Shown here piece by piece: positions 39,981 to 47,512 of a stretch of 64,000 nt of DNA. A program made the translations under genes and the position numbers. A model generated the notes under the pieces. It was not told the DNA's origin. It was given only the letters and a program-made list of their open reading frames with translations, and made no database searches. Within the stretch, counting starts at the first letter, position 1. Each line of letters opens with the position of its first letter. Origin of the DNA: JADGRF01 sp035274465 (GTDB lineage: Bacteria > Myxococcota_A > Polyangia > Polyangiales > JAFGIB01); contig DATEOF010000101.1 of assembly GCA_035274465.1 (NCBI GenBank), positions 1 to 64,000 on the forward strand. The letters run 5' to 3'.

Positions 39981-41396
39981 ATGTCCCAGACCGCCTCGGC
40001 CGCGAGACGCCGTGACTCCAGAGACCGCATCCTCTGCATCGATGACGACGCGGACCAATGCAGCTTGCTCGAAGCCGCGCTCATCAGGCTCGGTTGTGCT
40101 GTCGTCAGCACCACTTCGCCGACGACCGCGATCGAGCTGATCGCAAACGAGCATTTCGACGCGATCATCACGGACCTCGGCATGGGTGAGATGGATGGCC
40201 TCGAATTGTGCGAGCGTGTGATCGCCACGCGCCCGGAAATTCCCGTGATCGTGCTGACCGGGCAAGGCAGCATGGACGCAGCCATCGGTGCGCTGCGCGC
40301 TGGTGCGTATGATTTTCTGACCAAGCCCGTCGACGCAAAGATTCTCGGTATCGGCGTGGCGCGGGCGGTGCAGCACTCGAAGCTCAGCGCAGAGATTCGC
40401 CGCTTGAGAAGCGCGTTGACCGGAAGCCCGAGGTCCCAGCGCATCGTGGGCCACAGCCCGCCGATGCAGCGCCTGAACGAGCTCATCACGCGGGTGGGCG
40501 CGAGCGAAGTTTCAGTGCTCATCCAGGGCGAAACCGGGACAGGCAAGGAATTGGTCGCGCGAGCGGTGCACGACGCGAGTCCACGGCGCACGGGACCATT
40601 CGTCGCGCTGAACTGCGCCGCGGTGCCACCCGCACTGCTCGAGAGCGAGCTCTTCGGCCACGCGCGCGGTGCGTTCACCGACGCGACGCATGCACGCCGC
40701 GGCCTCTTCTTCGAAGCCTCGGGAGGCACGCTGTTCCTCGACGAAATCGGCGAGATGCCGCTCGAGACGCAGGTCAAACTGCTGCGCGCATTGCAGGAGC
40801 GCAAGGTGCGGCCTGTCGGCTCCAATGCCGAGATCGCGTTCGACGCCCGCATCGTCACAGCCACCCATCGTGACCTCGAAGCCGACGTCCGCACACAACG
40901 CTTTCGGGAAGACTTGTACTATCGAATCAACGTGGTGCGTCTCGAAGTACCGGCGCTCCGCGACCGCGGCACCGACGTGCTCGAGCTGGCCGCACATTTC
41001 CTGCGAGCGGCCGCCGAGCGCGACGATAGGCCCACGCTCCAGCTCTCACCGAGAGTCGCCGAACATCTGATGCGCTACGAGTGGCCCGGCAACGTACGCG
41101 AGCTCGAAAACTGCATCGAACGCGCGGTAGCCCTCGCACGCTTCGATCAAGTCACGGTGGAAAGCCTCCCCGAGGCAGTCCGGGCGTACCGGACCGATCG
41201 CCTGGTCATCGGCACCAACGACGTCGAGGAGATCCTGCCCATCGATGAGCTCGGGCGCCGCTACACGCTGGAGGTGATCAGGCAGCTCAACGGCAACAAG
41301 ACGCGAGCCGCCCAGCTGCTCGGCTTGGACCGCAGGACGCTGTATCGCAAGCTGGAGCAGTACGGCGTACTGGACGACGTCGGATCGGCCCAGTAG
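39981..41396 (+). CDS. NtrC-family response regulator (sigma-54 activator)
   Basis: 471 residues from ATG 39981; the frame is open earlier but that part is unlike any receiver. A receiver domain (about 15-130, phospho-acceptor Asp65 in IITDLGMGEMDG, Lys115) precedes an AAA+ domain. The AAA+ part has GETGTGKE Walker A (183-190), Walker B LFLDEIGE (251-258) and a surface loop reading GAFTDA (about 230-235) in place of GAFTGA. A Fis-type HTH ends the protein (NKTRAAQLLGLDRRTLYRKLEQYGV, about 437-461). No partner histidine kinase is adjacent; the hybrid kinase at 44 kb is a candidate only. Its 3' end overlaps a convergent gene by 136 bp. Confidence 0.92.
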   Translation: MSQTASAARRRDSRDRILCIDDDADQCSLLEAALIRLGCAVVSTTSPTTAIELIANEHFDAIITDLGMGEMDGLELCERVIATRPEIPVIVLTGQGSMDAAIGALRAGAYDFLTKPVDAKILGIGVARAVQHSKLSAEIRRLRSALTGSPRSQRIVGHSPPMQRLNELITRVGASEVSVLIQGETGTGKELVARAVHDASPRRTGPFVALNCAAVPPALLESELFGHARGAFTDATHARRGLFFEASGGTLFLDEIGEMPLETQVKLLRALQERKVRPVGSNAEIAFDARIVTATHRDLEADVRTQRFREDLYYRINVVRLEVPALRDRGTDVLELAAHFLRAAAERDDRPTLQLSPRVAEHLMRYEWPGNVRELENCIERAVALARFDQVTVESLPEAVRAYRTDRLVIGTNDVEEILPIDELGRRYTLEVIRQLNGNKTRAAQLLGLDRRTLYRKLEQYGVLDDVGSAQ

Positions 41397-42823
41397 CGGC
41401 TGGGCGGCGCGAGATTTGTCGTGCGAGTCACAAAGCGTCCTGGAACGCCTGATTGGGCGCAGATCGCCACCAAACGCTCGCGCGCAGCGCTCACCGCTGA
41501 ATCCGCAGGCCACCCGACGACTCGACGCTCCGCGGCGTTCAAGCCTTGATCAGCAGTGCGGCCGAGCTGCGCCAGTGCGGCTGCCTGTGCAGCAGCCAAC
41601 GCCCCACGCTCCTCGATCGACAGCTGCGGCGTGATCCACTCGGCTATCTGCCACGCCAGCTCGGCATGCCGCGTCTCGTCCTCGGCGATGCGCGCCATTG
41701 TCACGGCGACTGCCGGATCCCGCGCGAGGGCAGCCTGGCAATGCGCGAGCACCGCCCCGAACGTCTCCCGCACACAACCTTCGACGGCGTTATCCAGCGC
41801 AAACTCGAAGCGCGAGCGCAGGCTGCGAGCCTCGACCTGCGGGGACGAGGGGTCCGCGCCAGACCTGCGCGCAAGCGCCGCCATCTGGTGGGCGTGGCGC
41901 ACCTCGTCACGCGCCGCCGCATCGGCTGCAAGCGCGAGCTCATCCGGCGCGCCGAACGCGCGTAGCTCGGCTGCAATCCGCTCGAATGCACAGACGGATG
42001 CTGCCTCCAGCTGCGCCAACCGAACGAAGTAGCGCCCTAGCGCCGAAGCACTGTGAGGTGGCTCGAACCGCTTCAACCCGGCGGGCCGGCGGCCGACGAC
42101 ACAGTTCGTATCTGCCAGCTTGACGTCGTTGTCCGCGACGACGTGACCCGCATCGTCTATCTGCAGCGTGCGCTCGCGAAGCCCTGGGCATGCGTCCCAG
42201 CGTACTTGCAGATACCAGTCGTCAGGATGCTTGAGCTGCGCCGTGTTGTCTTCAGGTCTGCTTCCACACGGCAGGAACACCCCGTGAAACAACGCCACGA
42301 TCACAGCCTTCTCGGGTGCATCGATCGCGCCGAGGACGTGCATCAACTCGCGATCATCTTCGATCCGGCGAGCCTCGTTGCCTTGTGTGATGACCGCGAA
42401 CGTCTTGCAGTCTCGCGGCATCCGTGAGCATGCTGGGTTGGGGACGAGCAGCTTGCTCAGGCGTAGATCGCACGCGCGGCGTTCTGTGGCCTTCGCGCAC
42501 ATCGTACCCACCGACGCAAGCAGGGAAACCGTGGGACCGTCGTCGTCGAAGAATTGCGTCCAATGCGAGGTGTAGATCGCCAAATACTCGACCGGCCGTC
42601 TCAGCTGCACCGGCTTCGCGAACGTATTCTTCCAGTAGTCAGTGCAGGGTATCGGTTGCCAGACATCCGTCCTTGCAGCCTGGACTGCGACTTGCGGAAC
42701 ATCGATGTCCTGCGGTGGCGTGCTGGGTCCATCGTAGTAGCCGACGCAACTCGGAACTCCGAGCGAGGCAGCGACCACCCACCGCGCGAGACGGCGCAGC
42801 GACTCACCGACCGGATGAGGCAT
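41261..42823 (-). CDS. Lipoprotein with ferritin-like domain
   Basis: 520 residues from ATG 42823 with a lipobox-like GVPSC. The first 290 residues are unrecognised, with several Cys pairs. A four-helix, ferritin-like region follows (about 300-460) with diiron-type motifs ARDEVRHAHQM and DETRHAELAWQIAEW. Such domains in Myxococcota lipoproteins are of unknown use. The last 45 residues are antisense to the NtrC-type gene, because the first in-frame stop lies at 41261. Either the genes truly overlap tail to tail by 136 bp, or the C-terminus was altered by a frameshift. Confidence 0.65.
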   Translation of the reverse strand: MPHPVGESLRRLARWVVAASLGVPSCVGYYDGPSTPPQDIDVPQVAVQAARTDVWQPIPCTDYWKNTFAKPVQLRRPVEYLAIYTSHWTQFFDDDGPTVSLLASVGTMCAKATERRACDLRLSKLLVPNPACSRMPRDCKTFAVITQGNEARRIEDDRELMHVLGAIDAPEKAVIVALFHGVFLPCGSRPEDNTAQLKHPDDWYLQVRWDACPGLRERTLQIDDAGHVVADNDVKLADTNCVVGRRPAGLKRFEPPHSASALGRYFVRLAQLEAASVCAFERIAAELRAFGAPDELALAADAAARDEVRHAHQMAALARRSGADPSSPQVEARSLRSRFEFALDNAVEGCVRETFGAVLAHCQAALARDPAVAVTMARIAEDETRHAELAWQIAEWITPQLSIEERGALAAAQAAALAQLGRTADQGLNAAERRVVGWPADSAVSAARERLVAICAQSGVPGRFVTRTTNLAPPSRYWADPTSSSTPYCSSLRYSVLRSKPSSWAARVLLPLSCLITSSV

Positions 42824-42882
42824 GCGCACGGCCCGATCGTCGCGACGTGGAGTCACCGCCGCGAGTCTAGGAGATGCCCGAC

Positions 42883-43122
42883 TCAGACACCAGACGCGCA
42901 CGCGGGCGCAGCGATCCCTCCCGGGTCTTCCACGCAACCCTTCTTCTCGGCCAAGGTCTCGATCCTCGCGACGAGGTCCGCGCAGGTCGCGTCCTTGGGA
43001 ATGCTCGCTGAGCCGGCAGCCCCGCCGGCGCCAGTACCATCCGCGCTCGGCTCCTCGGGACATGCCGATGTCAGCGCACACACGATCGCCACGAAGAGAT
43101 AATTGCTTAGTTTCAAGCGCAT
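42883..43122 (-). CDS. Very small lipoprotein
   Basis: 79 residues from ATG 43122, which has AGGAGG directly upstream. Lipobox LTSAC, then a Gly/Ala linker (DGTGAGGAAGSAS) and one small domain with four Cys (DATCADLVARIETLAEKKGCVED, APACASG). No family recognised. It sits 5 bp after the next lipoprotein gene in the same direction and is probably in the same transcript. Confidence 0.65.
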   Translation of the reverse strand: MRLKLSNYLFVAIVCALTSACPEEPSADGTGAGGAAGSASIPKDATCADLVARIETLAEKKGCVEDPGGIAAPACASGV

Positions 43123-43127
43123 TCCTC

Positions 43128-43853
43128 CTACTTGCCCTGCCACGTGATGTGCTTCAGCTCCTCGTACGGAGCGTTCTTGCTGAAGTTGTCGGCCTTGATT
43201 TCGAGGGCCCGTGCCAGCGCTTCGTCGTAGGTCTTGCCCAGGCCGATCGCGACGACCTTGGGTCGACAGTTCCAGGGCGACACGTTGCTGGTGTAGCGGA
43301 TCGCCACCGCGTGTGAGGCCGTGGGATACGAGAACGAAGAGTCGAGGACGTTGTATTCACGCTCGCCGGGGTGCTCAGTCATCATCTGCTGCTTGAGCTC
43401 GGCCTTGACAGTGCTCGACTTACCAGTCGTCACGAGCGTGTAGTAATACTTGGTGTCGTCGAAGACATCGTAGCCTTCCGGGCAATCCGCAGGTTTGCCC
43501 AGCACAAACCCATAGACGAGGTACTCGGGAAGCGCGGCGGCACCACCTGCACCAGAGCTGCCCCCGCCGCCACCAGCTGCGCGGCCGCCCATACCCGCGG
43601 CGCCCGAGGCACCACCGCGACCACCCGCGCTCGAGCCTGCGATCGCACCCGACGCACCACCCGTGCCCGCGGCTACATTGCCGGCAGAGCCCGCGGCCTT
43701 CGAGCCGGCGCCGCCCGCGCCGCTTTCGCCGTACACGTTGACCCCGGCTCCACCGCCATCCGACACCGGCCCCGCATCACCGTCCTCGCGCAGACCGTCG
43801 CCACAAGCTGCGACCGCAAGCACTGCGATCGCAAATAGGTTTCTGTAAGTCAT
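43128..43853 (-). CDS. Lipoprotein with long Gly/Ala/Ser linker
   Basis: 241 residues from ATG 43853 with CAGGAG upstream. Lipobox VAACGD. Residues about 35-115 are Gly/Ala/Ser repeats (SAGNVAAGTGGASG-like). The C-terminal domain (about 120-241) contains YDVFDDTKYYYTLVTTGKSSTVKAEL and VAIGLGKTYDEALARALEIKADNF and has no recognised family. It precedes the very small lipoprotein at 42883. Confidence 0.65.
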   Translation of the reverse strand: MTYRNLFAIAVLAVAACGDGLREDGDAGPVSDGGGAGVNVYGESGAGGAGSKAAGSAGNVAAGTGGASGAIAGSSAGGRGGASGAAGMGGRAAGGGGGSSGAGGAAALPEYLVYGFVLGKPADCPEGYDVFDDTKYYYTLVTTGKSSTVKAELKQQMMTEHPGEREYNVLDSSFSYPTASHAVAIRYTSNVSPWNCRPKVVAIGLGKTYDEALARALEIKADNFSKNAPYEELKHITWQGK

Positions 43854-44043
43854 GGTTACTCCTGGCGTCGTGCACTCCGCGCGGGAAGCTCGCGGCTCCG
43901 AGACGCTCATGTGCTTCGATCCTCGCCGAGCAACGCGGGGCCGAGAATAGGTAGATCCTTTAGCCCGTGGGTGGACGCTGTGTGTGGATCAGGGAGCCGC
44001 GGCACCGGTCACGAAGGAGTCGCTTGCGACGAGCTCTACGCGA

Positions 44044-46398
44044 CTAACTCTCGAGCTTGGACGACGCGCTCGCGGCACCCGGCCACGTGAAATAGAACGT
44101 CGAGCCCTGGCCGAGCACCGACTCGACCCAGATGCGGCCGCCCACGCGCTCGACGATGCGCTTGCAGATCGCCAGGCCGATGCCGGTGCCCGGGTATTCT
44201 TCCTTGGTATGCAGGCGCCGGAAGACCTGGAACACGTCTTCGAAGTACTGCGGCTCCATGCCGATGCCGTTGTCGCGCACCGCGAACTTCACTCCGCCGG
44301 TGAATGCCTCGGCCGAGACCTCGATCAGCGGCGGCACGCCGCGCCGGAACTTGATCGCGTTCGCAACCAGGTTCTGGAACAAGTCGACGAGCTGACTGCG
44401 GTCGCCGAGCAGTGTCGGCAGGTCGGCGCGGCGAACCACGCAGCCGGTCTCGTCCAGGCTGATGCGCAGGTTGGCGAGCGCCAGGTCGAGGCATTCGGCC
44501 GCCGAGACTTGTACGGGCGGGCGCTTGCGCGAGCTGATGCGCGAGTACGACAGCAGGTCGTGGATCAGCTGCTGCATGCGCTCGGCGCCATCCTTCGCGA
44601 AGTGGATGTACAGCCGCGCGTCGTCGTCCAGCTTGCTGCCGTATTCCTCGGCCAACAGGCTGGTGTAGCTCGCAACCATGCGCAGCGGCTCCTGCAGATC
44701 GTGCGACGCCACGTAGGCGAACTGTTCGAGCTCGGCGTTCGAGCGCAGTAGCTCGCGCGAGCGCGCCTCGAGTGACTCTTGCGCTTGCTTGCGGTCGGTG
44801 ATGTCTACGATCGAGCACAACACCAGCTGCCCCTGCGGCGTGTTGATGGGGTTGAGCCCGATCTCGATCGGAAACTCTCTGCCCGACTTTCGTAGGCCGT
44901 GCAGATCGCGCCCGGCGCCCATCGAGCGACGCTCCGGGTGCGCGTTGAAGCTCGCGCGATGGTTGACGTGCGTGGCGCGAAAGCGCTCCGGCACCAGCAT
45001 CTCGATCGAGCGTCCCACCAGCTCATCGCGCGAGTAGCCGAACATCCGCTCGGCCTCAGTATTCACGAGCACCATCTCGCCCTGCGCGTTGACCATCACC
45101 ATGCCGTTGGGTGACGAATCGACTGCCAATCGGAAGCGTTCCTCCGCCTGGCGGCGCTCGCTGATGTCGACGATCGAGCTCAGCACCACCAGCCCATCTT
45201 GCGTGACGATCGGCGTCAGGCCGATCTCGATCGGCACTTCGCTGCCGTCGCGGCGCAGGCCGAAGATTTCACGCCCCGCCGCCATGCCGCGCGTCTCGGG
45301 GCGGTCGGCGAATCCTCCGCGATGGCGGCGATGATCGGTCCGCTGGCGCGCGGGCACGAGCATGTCGATCGACCTCCCGACCAGATCACCGCGCGAGTAG
45401 CCGAACAGCCGCTCGGCCTGGTTGTTGACCAGCAGCATGGTGCCGCCTTCGTCGACCATGATCATCGCGGTCGGCGCGGCCTCCACCGCCAGGCGCACCT
45501 TCTCCTCCGTGCGCTTGCGCTCGGTGACGTCGCGCGCAATCGCCAGGCTGCCGATCGAGCGGCCCTCTGCATCATTGAGCGGCGAGACCGTCAGCGACAC
45601 CGCCATGCGTCGTCCGCCGCGATCGACGCGCGCGGTCTCGATGCTCGTGGTGCGCGAGTTGCGCTGCACGTCGAGCACGGTGGCCTCGAGCGCCTGCAGG
45701 CGATCGTCCGGCAGCACCGCGCGGATGTGCTTGCCGAGCACGTCGTCTGCGCCAAACCCGAACAAGCGTTCGGCCGCGGCGTTCCAGGCGGTGATGATGC
45801 CGCCCTTGTCCATGCTCAGGATGGCGTCCGCCGAGCAATCGACGATCGCTGTCATCAGGCGCGCGTGCGACAACACGCTCTCGGGCGCCTCACTCGGCAC
45901 GGGGCGTACGAAGCCGTCCGTCTCGTCCCACAGCGCCGAGCCGTCGCGCGGGTTCGTGCCGTGGTGCGGCCGCTCGACCGTGGAGAGAAAGCGCACTATC
46001 GACTCGATCACATCGCGATAGTCCGACACCGGCTTGGCGATGTACGCCGTGGCTTGCAGCTCGTAGGCGCGGGCGATGTCGTGGTCGGCGCGCGAGCTGC
46101 TGAGCACGACCACCGGAATGCGGCGGAGCGAAGGCTCACGCTTCAGCTCGGCCAACACCTCGAGGCCGGTCTTGCGCGGCAGCTTGAGATCGAGCAGCAC
46201 CACATCCGGCCGCGGGGCCTCGGGGTACTCGGGCCCGCGCCGCAGGAACGCCAGCGCCTTGATGCCGTTGTCGACCGAGTGCACCTGACAGCCAGGCGCA
46301 ACCTGACGCAACGCGCGCTCGATCAGCCGCACATCGCCTTCGTTGTCTTCCGCCAGCAGAACCTGCAGCGGCTCGTCGCCTTCAGCTATCGCGAGCAT
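44044..46398 (-). CDS. Hybrid sensor: receiver, three PAS domains, histidine kinase
   Basis: The 784-residue protein begins with a receiver of the Rcp1 type (LLAEDNEGDVRLIERAL, phospho-acceptor Asp70, Lys122). Three PAS domains follow at about 178-298, 300-420 and 421-541; the second and third are strongly alike (AERLFGYSRGDLVGRSIDMLVP versus AERMFGYSRDELVGRSIEMLVP). A HisKA domain has His566 in ASHDLQEPLRMV, and the ATPase has Asn680, DNGIGM (709) and GTGIGLAICKR. No membrane segment, so it is cytoplasmic. It has no adjacent response regulator. The N-terminal receiver may link it to other phosphorelays. Confidence 0.93.
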   Translation of the reverse strand: MLAIAEGDEPLQVLLAEDNEGDVRLIERALRQVAPGCQVHSVDNGIKALAFLRRGPEYPEAPRPDVVLLDLKLPRKTGLEVLAELKREPSLRRIPVVVLSSSRADHDIARAYELQATAYIAKPVSDYRDVIESIVRFLSTVERPHHGTNPRDGSALWDETDGFVRPVPSEAPESVLSHARLMTAIVDCSADAILSMDKGGIITAWNAAAERLFGFGADDVLGKHIRAVLPDDRLQALEATVLDVQRNSRTTSIETARVDRGGRRMAVSLTVSPLNDAEGRSIGSLAIARDVTERKRTEEKVRLAVEAAPTAMIMVDEGGTMLLVNNQAERLFGYSRGDLVGRSIDMLVPARQRTDHRRHRGGFADRPETRGMAAGREIFGLRRDGSEVPIEIGLTPIVTQDGLVVLSSIVDISERRQAEERFRLAVDSSPNGMVMVNAQGEMVLVNTEAERMFGYSRDELVGRSIEMLVPERFRATHVNHRASFNAHPERRSMGAGRDLHGLRKSGREFPIEIGLNPINTPQGQLVLCSIVDITDRKQAQESLEARSRELLRSNAELEQFAYVASHDLQEPLRMVASYTSLLAEEYGSKLDDDARLYIHFAKDGAERMQQLIHDLLSYSRISSRKRPPVQVSAAECLDLALANLRISLDETGCVVRRADLPTLLGDRSQLVDLFQNLVANAIKFRRGVPPLIEVSAEAFTGGVKFAVRDNGIGMEPQYFEDVFQVFRRLHTKEEYPGTGIGLAICKRIVERVGGRIWVESVLGQGSTFYFTWPGAASASSKLES

Positions 46399-46459
46399 CC
46401 GATGCGAGAAATCTCAAAATCTCAGCGCCAGAAGTCAACAGTGGGCGGGCGCCTACATG

Positions 46460-47512
46460 TCACTCGCGACTGACGCAGATCTCTCGCGTGGTGTAATCGA
46501 ACCCACCACGACCGTCCGTTGCCGTGAAGTAGAAGCGGACCAGCGTCGGCTTGTCCAACAGCTGGTCGCGTTGCTCCTCGCTCAACTCCCAGGTCAGGTC
46601 GGGCGCTTCCTCAGCGTCCGAAGGAGCCGGGTTCTCGATCACGGTGAAGCGGTGCGACATCTCACCGAGCGTGGCGTAGGTCGAAAACACCAGATCCTCG
46701 GTCTCGAGCTTGTCCTTGGGATAGCCGATCTCAATCACTTGTAAGTGGCCGCTGTTGGTCTCGATCGTGCCACGCGGCGCGCTGGAGCAGTCTTCGACCA
46801 GGGCGGGGATGTCTTCATCCGGGATGGGCCTCCAGGGGTGACCGCTGCCCGAGTTGTCGGGTCGTATCTGCAGCTCGAACAGCGAGTGATCTGGATTGTG
46901 ATTGTCTTCACTCTCTTCGAGCTGGAGGTCGATGATCCCGGTCACCGAGATCTCCTCGAAGTCGCTGTCCTTCACGCCGTCGTTCTTCACGCAGCTGGCG
47001 CCGGTCGGGCTCATGAGGTTGAACTGCGGCACGCCGTTGCGGCAGATGATGCCCTGCACCAGCCGACTGGCCTTGACCGACTCCGCCGTCTTGACGTCGA
47101 ACGACGGCTCACCCGTGACGCAGATCAGCTGGATGCCGTTGACCATCTGGACCGAGTCCGGCTTGACGTCGCAGCCGGTGGGCACGTCGAAGCCGAAGCC
47201 GGGCGAGCGCTTGCCGGTGGCGACGTCGATCAGCTCCTGGCAGACCGGAACGCCCGTGTAGCGGTCCGGTGCGGTGCAGTTTAGAAACAGCGAGGCCAGC
47301 TGATCGTCGCTGGTCTCGAAGCTCGGGAAGGCGACCGGCCAGGTGATACGCGCGGTCTCCCCGGGCTTCGGGTTGCTCCGCGAGGGGTCGCCTTGAACCT
47401 CGGTCCGCGCACCCAGTACTCGCATGTGCGCGATCAAGGTGACGGCGGGCAGGTCGTCCTCGCAGGCAGCGAGGCACATCAACATCCCGAGTGCGATTGC
47501 GATGCGGCGCAT
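46460..47512 (-). CDS. Lipoprotein coupled to the TonB receptor
   Basis: 350 residues from the ATG that overlaps the receptor stop by one base (TGATG). Lipobox MCLAACE. The mature protein has six or more Cys (FLNCTAPDRY, PVCQELIDV, TGCDVKP, QLICVTGE, IICRNGV, EDCSSAPRG) and ends FYFTATDGRGGFDYTTREICV. No family is recognised, but the tight coupling suggests an outer-membrane partner of the receptor, as surface lipoproteins are in SusCD-like systems (analogy only). Confidence 0.72.
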   Translation of the reverse strand: MRRIAIALGMLMCLAACEDDLPAVTLIAHMRVLGARTEVQGDPSRSNPKPGETARITWPVAFPSFETSDDQLASLFLNCTAPDRYTGVPVCQELIDVATGKRSPGFGFDVPTGCDVKPDSVQMVNGIQLICVTGEPSFDVKTAESVKASRLVQGIICRNGVPQFNLMSPTGASCVKNDGVKDSDFEEISVTGIIDLQLEESEDNHNPDHSLFELQIRPDNSGSGHPWRPIPDEDIPALVEDCSSAPRGTIETNSGHLQVIEIGYPKDKLETEDLVFSTYATLGEMSHRFTVIENPAPSDAEEAPDLTWELSEEQRDQLLDKPTLVRFYFTATDGRGGFDYTTREICVSRE

